Part shown: positions 1 to 5,416 of the stretch, one piece after another
Position numbering within the stretch: the first letter of the stretch is position 1
How the letters are laid out: every line of letters starts with the position of its first letter
From: Candidatus Methanofilum arcanum
GTDB taxonomy: Archaea > Halobacteriota > Methanomicrobia > Methanomicrobiales > Methanospirillaceae
Length of the DNA: 5,416 nt
Direction: 5' to 3'
Assembly: GCA_031285085.1 (NCBI GenBank)
Contig: JAITWW010000049.1
Coordinates: forward strand, 1-5,416
The notes under the pieces: generated by a model
Database searches by the model: none
What the model was told of the DNA's origin: nothing
Seen by the model: only the letters and a program-made list of their open reading frames with translations
Position numbers and translations under genes: made by a program

Positions 1-1148
1 TGGCGTATTGCATCGATTGGGTTCTGTTTTGAGGCCATGTATGCAGGATATAATGTGCAGAGGAGGCAAAGCAAAATTCCCATGGATATCGCCTGGAGAA
101 CAGGGAGTGCATTTGAGATATTGAAAAAATGCTCATTCATGTCCATGAGGTTTCCAATGGCGTAGCCAGCAAGAAGGCTGAGTACACCTCCAGCAATGCT
201 TCCAATTGTTCCAAGCAAGACACCTTCATAGACAAACATGACCATGATCTCTCGACGAAGAACGCCAATGCTTCGCATAATGCCAATCTCTGTGATACGT
301 TCATTGACGGACATAATCATGATATTAAAGATACTTACCCCTGCAACAAGAAGCGAAACACCACCAATTGCAGTTAAAAACATCGAAATCTGCCCAACCG
401 AGTCTGAAAGCATCTCTGAGAATGAGGATGTGTCCCAGATATTGATGATTGTTTTATCGCGTTTGTTGAGAGCAGTCTCGACAGTGCTCATGAGCTGTGC
501 GTACTTTGATGTGTCACTGAGTTTTACGAGAACTGAGTCGTACCCAAGGCTGTCAAAGACCGAGGTGTACCACTCTTTGGTGATGACAAAAGCTCGGTCG
601 GCAGAGAGTCCACTCATACGAGTTTCAGAGTTTTTCAAAATACCAACGATCTCGACATTTCCAAGCTTTAAGAGTTCAACTTTGTCTCCCAATTTGAAGT
701 TATTGTCTTCTGCAAGGGTTTTTCCGATAGCTGCTGTCCCAGAGGTACGAGGAAAGATGCCTTCTTCTATCTCAGCAACCGTTGGCATGTCCTGCATACT
801 CAGTCCATATATATTCGTCCATGATCTGCTGTTTCGAAACTGCATGATGTCTGATCCTGAGTAGACACCAATTGCAGGGTCAGGAATGGTGATTTGTTGG
901 ATGGTTTGAAGGTGGCGTTCAGTAAGATATCCTCTGTTGTCAGCATCCATTGGTGCATCTCGGCCAGGGTTAATATTCATGACGCTTCCAATGTCTGAAA
1001 ACTGGGAACTGATGCTTAAGTACATCATGTTTCCAAGAATGCCAAGCGTGGCGATGGCAATGACGCCGATTGCAATGCCAAGCATAGCAAGGATGGTTCG
1101 AATATAATGGAGCCGTAGGTTTCGTTTGGCAAGTTCAAGAAATATCAT
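1..1148 (-). CDS. MacB/FtsX-family ABC transporter permease (3' end cut by window)
   Basis: Membrane subunit of a MacB-type ABC system. Such permeases do not form a classic channel; they transmit ATP-driven movement to an extracytoplasmic domain. I read 382 codons, ending ...NPIDAIR, the conserved FtsX C-terminus (usually followed by only a few residues), so the gene is almost complete. The layout is canonical: TM1 at about residues 17-43 (RTILAMLGIAIGVIAIATLG), a large extracytoplasmic MacB_PCD-like domain at about 45-250, then TM2 at about 253-280, the cytoplasmic coupling segment NERITEIGIMRSIGVLRREI at 282-301, TM3 at about 303-332 and TM4 at about 348-370. The ATG overlaps the upstream ATPase stop as ATGA (4 bases), and GGAG lies 7 bases before it, so translation is probably coupled. 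It forms one operon with the ATPase and the surface protein. The substrate cannot be told from sequence; export or envelope remodelling is likely. Confidence 0.93.
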   Translation of the reverse strand, partial: MIFLELAKRNLRLHYIRTILAMLGIAIGVIAIATLGILGNMMYLSISSQFSDIGSVMNINPGRDAPMDADNRGYLTERHLQTIQQITIPDPAIGVYSGSDIMQFRNSRSWTNIYGLSMQDMPTVAEIEEGIFPRTSGTAAIGKTLAEDNNFKLGDKVELLKLGNVEIVGILKNSETRMSGLSADRAFVITKEWYTSVFDSLGYDSVLVKLSDTSKYAQLMSTVETALNKRDKTIINIWDTSSFSEMLSDSVGQISMFLTAIGGVSLLVAGVSIFNIMIMSVNERITEIGIMRSIGVLRREIMVMFVYEGVLLGTIGSIAGGVLSLLAGYAIGNLMDMNEHFFNISNALPVLQAISMGILLCLLCTLYPAYMASKQNPIDAIR

Positions 1149-1813
1149 TCTATCTCTCCATCTCTGATGCGTATGATTCGCGTTGCATATCCAGCGCTTT
1201 GATGGTCATGTGTGACCATGATGATGGTCCGACCGGCTTGGTGAAGCAAAGAGAGCATGTCCATAATGTCTTTTCCTGTTTTGCTGTCGAGATTTCCTGT
1301 TGGTTCGTCACAGAGGAGGAGGGGTGGATCATTGATCATGGCACGGGCAATGGCAACGCGTTGTTGTTGACCTCCAGAGAGCTCATTTGGTCGATGAGTG
1401 TAGAGTTTCTTATCGAGCCCAAGGGATGTGAGGATCTGATGAGCATGTCTGTAACTGACGTTTCCTTTTTCCTTCATAATTTGGGGGAAGGTGACATTTT
1501 CTATGATATTGAGAAGGGAAAAGAGGTTGAATTGTTGAAAAATAAAGCCGATTGTAGTGAGACGGAGATGAGTAAGTTCATTGTCACTCATCTCTGCTAT
1601 TGGTATTTCATTGATAGAGATCTCACCTTCTGTTGGGACGTCAAGGCAGCCCATGAGATTGAGAAGGGTTGTTTTTCCTGAGCCTGAAGGACCCATGACA
1701 GCAACGAATTCACCTTTTTGAACCGTGAAACTCACCCTGTGTAAGGCAATGACATCTCCAGCAGGGAGGGGGTAGATCTTTGAAACATCTGAGAACTGAA
1801 GGATCGGGGTCAT
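1145..1813 (-). CDS. ABC transporter ATP-binding protein, LolD/MacB class
   Basis: Cytoplasmic ATPase that drives the neighbouring MacB-type permease. All nucleotide-binding motifs are intact (numbered from the chosen start): Walker A GPSGSGKTT at 41-49, Q-loop FIFQQFNL around 90-97, signature LSGGQQQRV at 145-153, Walker B LLLCDEP at 165-171 with the catalytic Glu at 170, D-loop GNLDS at 173-177 and switch His 202 in VTHD. The N-terminus (MTPILQFSDVSKIYPLPAGD) and the length of 222 residues fit the family exactly. The frame is open up to an ATG at 1894, but that would add 27 low-complexity residues lying inside the upstream gene, so I chose the ATG at 1813. It lies 1 base after the upstream stop and is preceded by AAGTGAT, similar to the archaeal SD. 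The gene ends in a 4-base overlap with the permease. Confidence 0.95.
   Translation of the reverse strand: MTPILQFSDVSKIYPLPAGDVIALHRVSFTVQKGEFVAVMGPSGSGKTTLLNLMGCLDVPTEGEISINEIPIAEMSDNELTHLRLTTIGFIFQQFNLFSLLNIIENVTFPQIMKEKGNVSYRHAHQILTSLGLDKKLYTHRPNELSGGQQQRVAIARAMINDPPLLLCDEPTGNLDSKTGKDIMDMLSLLHQAGRTIIMVTHDHQSAGYATRIIRIRDGEIE
1156..1159 (-). promoter_or_regulatory. Ribosome-binding site of the permease gene
   Basis: On the minus strand GGAG lies 7 bases before the ATG at 1148, inside the last codons of the ATPase gene. It supports the ATGA overlap as the true start and suggests independent re-initiation or coupling at the junction. Confidence 0.6.
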
Positions 1814-1814
1814 A

Positions 1815-3266
1815 TCACTTCTCATCGCTTCTATGGGGTGTGGAGATCTCTCCTGTTGGATCATCGGCTGAGGGCTCTGCATCATATGATTCAATCTCTT
1901 TCATGAGGCTGATGTCTTTTCGTCCCTTTCTGCCAATTTTTTTCCCTTTTTTAGGCGATTGTTTTCTATGATAGAGATATACGGCACCACCACCTATGAC
2001 AAGGATGAGGATAGCGATGTAGAGATGAGGTGGGGAATTCGAAGGAGTCTCTTCAGTTGTTCTACTCCCACTAGATCCTCCCATAGGGCCTGGGCCACCT
2101 GCTACCATGACGGTATTTCTACTTCCGCCTGCACTTCTAAATTGCATGCTCTGACCGCCACCACCTCCGCTACTGCCTGAGCTGGATGCGATATATGGCA
2201 TAGTACTTACTGGACCACCAAGTTCAATGGGAAGGGATGTGCTGTACTGGTTTCCATCTCCATCTTTGAATGTAACAATGATTATTGCCGTGTTGGTACC
2301 CTCTTGTGGCTCAAAAGTAAGCTCGAAGTTTGCAAAGTCATCTGGACCCAGGGTTCCAAGGACATAATCTTTGTACGGAAAGACAGGGTTTGCACCTTCA
2401 ATAGTGGCAGTGACTGAGTATGCGGTCTCAAGGCCGATGTTTGTGATATCTCCAGTTACCTGTTGCACACCATTTACAGTACTGAATGATACCGATGAAA
2501 GGGCCATGTCAGCCTGTCTTTTATTAACTGAGAACTGCATGGGAAAGATTATTTCAGATTCATGGGTATTATCTCCATTCTGATAAGAGAGAATAAAGTG
2601 AAGATCTGTCTCAATAGTGGGAGTGAGAGAAAAATCTACTGATCTCGCCTCTCCCATTTCAAGTGTTCCAATAAAATACTTGTCTGGGATAATTTCCATG
2701 ATCTCGGCTGCAGGTTTCCCCTGAATAGAGGGTATCACCTGCACATTTCGAATAGTGTCTGGACGACTGTTTGCAACCTGGATCTGCAAGCTTGTTTCTC
2801 GATTTTTTGTGAGGGAGGGTGGAGCCTGGCTTATGGCAATGAAAGGTTTTTTTGAGTCAACGCGGATAGAAACAGGATATTTAAAAAAGCCAGAATAAAC
2901 GGAGTTTACAGAGATATATGGGTAGTAGACTCCTGGCTCTATTGGTGCGATGATATCGAAAAGATAATTTCTGGAGTCACCACTGCCGATAGGACTTACA
3001 ATGGTATATGATGGAGTGATGACCTGGACGCCACTTCCTGTCATAGTGACAGATTCCAGTTGCACACTGCTATTTCCTCTATTTTGTATGGTGAGTTCAA
3101 CAGTGCCTCTGTCCCCTGGTTCATAGACTTCTGGCGTACATATTACCGAGGTAATGGAGATCTGTGAGATGTCAGAAGGAGATTGTGCTACTCCTACTCC
3201 ACAGAGTGCACACAGGAGAAGAAATAGGATTGGAATAGTGAGATGATAGGGGGGAAGTAAACTCAT
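1815..3266 (-). CDS. Exported single-pass membrane protein with COG1361-like (CARDB/Ig-type) domains, partner of the ABC system
   Basis: A 483-residue surface protein. Residues 1-28 form a signal peptide (MSLLPPYHLTIPILFLLLCA then CGVGVAQ, likely cleaved near the AQ). Three beta-rich repeats follow at about 33-137, 141-249 and 252-352. Each opens like a CARDB/NEW3-type domain, for example YEPGDRGTVELTIQNRGNSS in the first and VTGDITNIGLETAYSVTATI in the third. Next comes a Gly/Ser-rich linker (about 359-410), one transmembrane helix (about 415-432), a strongly basic stop-transfer segment (HRKQSPKKGKKIGRKGRK) and a roughly 35-residue acidic cytoplasmic tail. The body is therefore outside and the tail inside. 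The frame is open to a TTG at 3377, but the extra 37 residues would bury the signal peptide, so I chose the ATG at 3266, which lacks a clear SD. As first gene of the operon, 1 base from the ATPase, it probably acts as the extracytoplasmic adaptor or substrate-handling part; this role is inferred. Confidence 0.88.
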   Translation of the reverse strand: MSLLPPYHLTIPILFLLLCALCGVGVAQSPSDISQISITSVICTPEVYEPGDRGTVELTIQNRGNSSVQLESVTMTGSGVQVITPSYTIVSPIGSGDSRNYLFDIIAPIEPGVYYPYISVNSVYSGFFKYPVSIRVDSKKPFIAISQAPPSLTKNRETSLQIQVANSRPDTIRNVQVIPSIQGKPAAEIMEIIPDKYFIGTLEMGEARSVDFSLTPTIETDLHFILSYQNGDNTHESEIIFPMQFSVNKRQADMALSSVSFSTVNGVQQVTGDITNIGLETAYSVTATIEGANPVFPYKDYVLGTLGPDDFANFELTFEPQEGTNTAIIIVTFKDGDGNQYSTSLPIELGGPVSTMPYIASSSGSSGGGGGQSMQFRSAGGSRNTVMVAGGPGPMGGSSGSRTTEETPSNSPPHLYIAILILVIGGGAVYLYHRKQSPKKGKKIGRKGRKDISLMKEIESYDAEPSADDPTGEISTPHRSDEK

Positions 3267-3403
3267 AGGAACATATTGAATCTGAATACATACATATTTG
3301 TGCAAAAGCAATTCAGATGATTCATAAATATGTTCTCCATTTCCTTTTGCATGGAGCTGAAAAAGAGATAACTGCAAAATTTAGAACCATCGTGATATGA
3401 GCA

Positions 3404-3412
3404 TTTTTTATA
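3404..3412 (-). promoter_or_regulatory. Candidate TATA box for the ABC operon
   Basis: The minus strand reads TATAAAAAA here, the best TATA-like element in the gap upstream of the surface-protein gene. A start about 25 bases downstream (near 3382) would give a leader of roughly 115 bases. A weaker alternative, AAATATGTA at 3299-3291, is centred about 29 bases before the ATG and would give a leaderless or nearly leaderless message, in line with the missing SD. Sequence alone does not decide between them. Confidence 0.3.
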
Positions 3413-3479
3413 CATTATAGAAATTATGCTGTTTCACTCTTTCAACACACTTTTCCCCGACAGATACAAAACTCCAAGT

Positions 3480-3722
3480 TTAAAACGCATGTTTTTCTTT
3501 CACCGCCTCGCCCCACGCTTTTTTTTCCACAGGAAGTAAGTCTTTGTTTGCGTATTTGTTGAAAATTCCCATAGCATGAGAGTTTATTTCCCTGTGAGTA
3601 GCAGGTTTCTCATTTTGAGAATAGAGCGAACGCAACCCTTTTAGTATTTCAATTACAATGACCATTTTATCATCTGGAATGTCTTGGAGTATCTCCACGG
3701 CCTGAGCTCTTATCTTTGTCAT
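3480..3722 (-). CDS. Small antitoxin-like protein, orphan
   Basis: An 80-residue, soluble, probably helical protein. The first 35 residues (MTKIRAQAVEILQDIPDDKM, then VIVIEILKGLRSLY) form two predicted helices of the kind seen in small proteins paired with PIN-domain toxins, and the C-terminus (YANKDLLPVEKKAWGEAVKE) resembles the tail of such proteins. I recognise this resemblance but cannot name a family with certainty. The frame is open upstream to a TTG at 3746; I chose the ATG at 3722 because AGGA lies 6 bases before it and a TATA-like box sits where a short leader would begin. No toxin gene follows: the 213 bases downstream hold no PIN-like reading frame. It is separated from the ABC operon by its own promoter region and is divergent from the AlbA_2 gene. 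Function unproven; an orphan antitoxin or a small DNA-binding regulator is possible. Confidence 0.7.
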   Translation of the reverse strand: MTKIRAQAVEILQDIPDDKMVIVIEILKGLRSLYSQNEKPATHREINSHAMGIFNKYANKDLLPVEKKAWGEAVKEKHAF

Positions 3723-3760
3723 ACTGTATCCTGCTGTGTTGCACAATCCGTCATGTTTTT

Positions 3761-3775
3761 CAAAAAATAAAGATT
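3761..3775 (-). promoter_or_regulatory. Candidate TATA box for the small antitoxin-like gene
   Basis: The minus strand reads AATCTTTATTTTTTG. Centred near 3767, it predicts transcription starting near 3741, which gives a leader of about 20 bases holding the AGGA site before the ATG at 3722. The spacing supports the short start over the TTG at 3746. Confidence 0.4.
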
Positions 3776-3895
3776 TTTCGCGAACCCAGGCATTCAGAGG
3801 TCAGCAGCTGAGATAATAGTAGCTTATTTGCCACTCATTAATAGCCTTATGCGAACACGAAGTAAACTCTTACGAATGTTACAACATCCTGTGGT

Positions 3896-3909
3896 ACATA
3901 AATATATTG
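3896..3909 (+). promoter_or_regulatory. Candidate TATA region for the AlbA_2/GHKL gene
   Basis: ACATAAATATATTG is the most TATA-like stretch on the plus strand upstream of the gene. Transcription would begin near 3930, giving a leader of about 130 bases. The long leader makes this tentative; a promoter nearer the gene (around GATATAG at 3947-3953) cannot be excluded. Confidence 0.3.
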
Positions 3910-4048
3910 TCAAGTAGCATCAACACTTTCACATATCTATCGCAATGATATAGAAACTGGAAAAAACGTTTCACTTCCTTATCACCTCATGCCCGATAGC
4001 AAGAAGGGGTACGGAGATGGGGTTGACGATTTCAGAAATGAGAGTTTT

Positions 4049-4053
4049 AGAGG
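4049..4053 (+). promoter_or_regulatory. Ribosome-binding site that decides the TTG start
   Basis: AGAGG ends 9 bases before the TTG at 4063. An in-frame TAA at 4060-4062 directly precedes the TTG, so no longer start exists, and the first in-frame ATG (4147) would delete the conserved N-terminal motif. Together these fix TTG as the start codon. Confidence 0.7.
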
Positions 4054-4062
4054 CGATTTTAA

Positions 4063-5416
4063 TTGAGGCTTGGAAAAGAATCTGAAACCGTCGAATATAA
4101 AAAATCCACGGGCGAGCTAAAAGAAGGAGTAATATCTATTGCAGCTATGCTCAACAAACATAATTGTGGTGAACTTTATTTTGGGGTTCGCAGTGATGGA
4201 GTAGTTGTTGGACAAACTCTAACTGAAAAGACACTGCGTGATGTCAGTCAAGCTATCGCTACCCACATTGAACCTGAATTGTGCCCCATAATCACTGCAA
4301 TAGTGCTTGATAATAAAGCTTGCATTAAGGTCACTTTTGAAGGGGATAATACACCATACTTTGCTTACGGCAGAGCTTACACTCGTATTGCTGATGAAGA
4401 TAGAGCCTTATCTCCTTTAGAGCTTAGAAAATACTTTACAAAACAAATAACCGAAGCTACACCGTGGGATAGTATGCTATCTGATAGGAGTACAGCTGAT
4501 ATTCACGAACCTGCACTCATTCGTTTTATAGAAAAATCAAACGCAAATGGTCGTATGGACTATACGTACACTTCAAAAAAAGATATTTTGACGAAGCTTG
4601 ATCTACTACGATCTGATCGCTTAACCAATACAGCAAAAATTATGTTTTGCAAAAAAAATGACCTTGAAAATCAAATGGCGATTTTTGCATCACATGAACG
4701 CCTGACTTTCAATGATATTAAACGGGAACGTGGAACGGTTACTGATCTGGTTGATTCTGCTGAAAAATATATAAAAAACAATATCAAATGGCGTGTGGAG
4801 TTTGATGGTTCACTTGAACGCAAGGAGATCCCTGAAATTCCAATGGAAGCAGTACGTGAAGCATTGATTAATTCATTCTGTCATAGGGATTATAGTATAT
4901 TACAAAATAATGAGATTTCAATATATAAAAACAGAGTTGAAATATACAATGCTGGTACTTTTCCGCACGGATTGACACCACATGATTTTATCGAAGGTTC
5001 AGAACGGTCAATAAAACGCAATCCGCAGCTCGCACAAATGTTGTATTATTCAAAAGATGTTGAAACATTTGGAACTGGACTTCGAAGAATAGCAAATGTA
5101 TGTAAAAATGCAGGAGTAAGAGTCGATTTTCAAATGTTAAAAACTGGATTTGTCGTTGTATTTTATAGTGATGAGACTGACAAGGTGCCGATATATCCAG
5201 ATAAAGAATCGGAAAATGACGACAAGGTGCCGATATATCCCGATAAAAAATCGGAAAATGACGACAAGGTGCCGATATATCCCGATAAAAAATCGGAAAG
5301 TGACGACAAGGTGCCGATATATCCCGATAAAGTATCGGAAGGTGACAAGAAGGTGCCGATATATCCCGATAAAGTATCGGAAAGTGACAAGAAGGTGCCG
5401 ATATATCCCGATAAAG
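4063..5416 (+). CDS. AlbA_2 (Schlafen-like) and GHKL ATPase domain protein, COG2865 type; 3' end cut by window
   Basis: I read 451 codons without a stop. Residues 1-125 are an AlbA_2 domain, with the family opening MRLGKESETVEYKKSTGELK and the core GELYFGVRSDGVVVGQ at 36-51. A linker region follows (about 130-250), then an HATPase_c_4 (GHKL) domain at about 255-370: N-box REALINSFCHRDY at 265-277 (Glu 266, Asn 270), NAGTFPHGL at 296-304 and GTGLRRI at 337-343. From residue 373 on, a 14-residue repeat runs to the window end. In complete relatives a winged-helix DNA-binding domain usually follows, so it probably lies beyond the edge. Databases often call these proteins RecG-like helicases, but no helicase motifs are present. 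Known ideas for the family are transcriptional regulation and a link to Schlafen proteins; the role here is open. The gene is more A+T-rich than the ABC operon (for example 21 of 60 G/C at 4561-4620 against 30 of 60 at 2101-2160), suggesting an accessory origin. Confidence 0.9.
   Translation, partial: MRLGKESETVEYKKSTGELKEGVISIAAMLNKHNCGELYFGVRSDGVVVGQTLTEKTLRDVSQAIATHIEPELCPIITAIVLDNKACIKVTFEGDNTPYFAYGRAYTRIADEDRALSPLELRKYFTKQITEATPWDSMLSDRSTADIHEPALIRFIEKSNANGRMDYTYTSKKDILTKLDLLRSDRLTNTAKIMFCKKNDLENQMAIFASHERLTFNDIKRERGTVTDLVDSAEKYIKNNIKWRVEFDGSLERKEIPEIPMEAVREALINSFCHRDYSILQNNEISIYKNRVEIYNAGTFPHGLTPHDFIEGSERSIKRNPQLAQMLYYSKDVETFGTGLRRIANVCKNAGVRVDFQMLKTGFVVVFYSDETDKVPIYPDKESENDDKVPIYPDKKSENDDKVPIYPDKKSESDDKVPIYPDKVSEGDKKVPIYPDKVSESDKKVPIYPDK
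5179..5416 (+). repeat. Tandem 42-bp in-frame repeat, 5 full copies plus a partial sixth
   Basis: Units start at 5179, 5221, 5263, 5305, 5347 and 5389 (the last has 28 bases before the window ends). Each encodes a 14-residue unit of the form DKVPIYPDKxSExD; the first residue becomes K in copies 5 and 6. Neighbouring copies differ by one to three bases, and copy 6 equals copy 5 over all bases visible. Changes fall almost only in codons 1, 10 and 13; one silent change (CCA to CCC) separates copies 1 and 2. The 42-bp length keeps the frame. There are no spacers, so it is not a CRISPR array. The encoded stretch is hydrophilic and Pro/Lys/Asp-rich, probably a flexible linker behind the ATPase domain. 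Confidence 0.97.

Larger units (their letters stand above)
3723..4062. other. Divergent intergenic region (340 bases)
   Basis: No convincing gene. It holds the promoter of the small minus-strand gene, a TATA-like stretch on the plus strand (ACATAAATATATTG, 3896-3909) and several short inverted repeats (TCAGC-A-GCTGA at 3801-3811, GTAA-actc-TTAC at 3862-3873, ATGTT-AC-AACAT at 3876-3887, TTCGCGAA at 3777-3784). Two tiny reading frames, 25 codons plus (3989-4066) and 31 codons minus (3879-3974), are treated as findings and not as genes. I see no tRNA or other structured RNA. Confidence 0.6.

Noticed and set aside
129..864. Two plus-strand frames (129-377 and 238-864)
   Set aside because: Both are antisense shadows of the permease gene, which has an unambiguous family fit.
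1199..1681. A 160-codon plus-strand frame
   Set aside because: Antisense to the ATPase, whose motifs are all intact; the frame itself shows no recognisable domain.
1814..1894. Longer N-terminus of the ATPase starting at 1894
   Set aside because: The 27 extra residues overlap the end of the upstream gene and are not part of the family; ATG 1813 matches the usual start and length.
3267..3377. Longer N-terminus of the surface protein from TTG 3377
   Set aside because: It would place 37 polar residues before a clear signal peptide and extends into the promoter region.
3719..3754. An 11-codon frame whose TGA overlaps the ATG of the antitoxin-like gene (ATGA)
   Set aside because: No SD before it, very short, and the predicted transcript start near 3741 would leave out its ATG.
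5163..5390. A 75-codon minus-strand frame with repeats of SGYIGTLSS type
   Set aside because: It is the antisense shadow of the codon-phased 42-bp repeat; the plus frame continues a recognised domain protein.
5179..5416. Possible CRISPR array
   Set aside because: The copies are contiguous without spacers, and lie in frame inside a coding sequence.
4063..5416. RecG-like DNA helicase function for the AlbA_2/GHKL gene
   Set aside because: There are no Walker-type helicase motifs or wedge domain; the label is a common database carry-over for AlbA_2/HATPase_c_4 proteins.

Overview
The window reads as DNA from an archaeon, most likely a methanogenic euryarchaeon of the Methanomicrobiales type. 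The clues are a surface protein with COG1361-like beta-sandwich repeats followed directly by a MacB-type ABC ATPase and permease, a combination familiar from such genomes, and promoter and ribosome-binding signals that fit archaea (A/T-rich TATA-like boxes, SD sequences complementary to AUCACCUCC). The lineage is inferred from gene content, not proven.

Left part (1-3266, minus strand): one tightly packed operon read from right to left. It starts with an exported, single-pass membrane protein with three predicted Ig/CARDB-like domains (1815-3266). An ABC ATPase of the LolD/MacB class follows, 1 base after its stop (1145-1813). A MacB/FtsX permease overlaps the ATPase stop by 4 bases (1-1148) and lacks only its last few codons at the window edge. 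Together they look like a complete MacB-like machine in which the extracytoplasmic protein takes the place of the bacterial MacA-type partner.

Middle part (3267-4062): a 213-base promoter gap, a small orphan antitoxin-like gene on the minus strand (3480-3722), and a 340-base divergent intergenic region with TATA-like boxes and short inverted repeats but no convincing gene.

Right part (4063-5416, plus strand): a gene that starts at a TTG codon and runs off the window. It encodes an AlbA_2 (Schlafen-like) domain followed by a GHKL-type ATPase domain (HATPase_c_4), the COG2865 architecture often mislabelled 'RecG-like helicase'. Its C-terminal end is a striking tandem array of a 42-bp, 14-codon repeat: five full copies and part of a sixth, cut by the window end. 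This part is clearly richer in A+T than the ABC operon and, with the orphan antitoxin-like gene, may be accessory DNA. The repeat array and the Schlafen-like acidic motif are the most interesting signals here.
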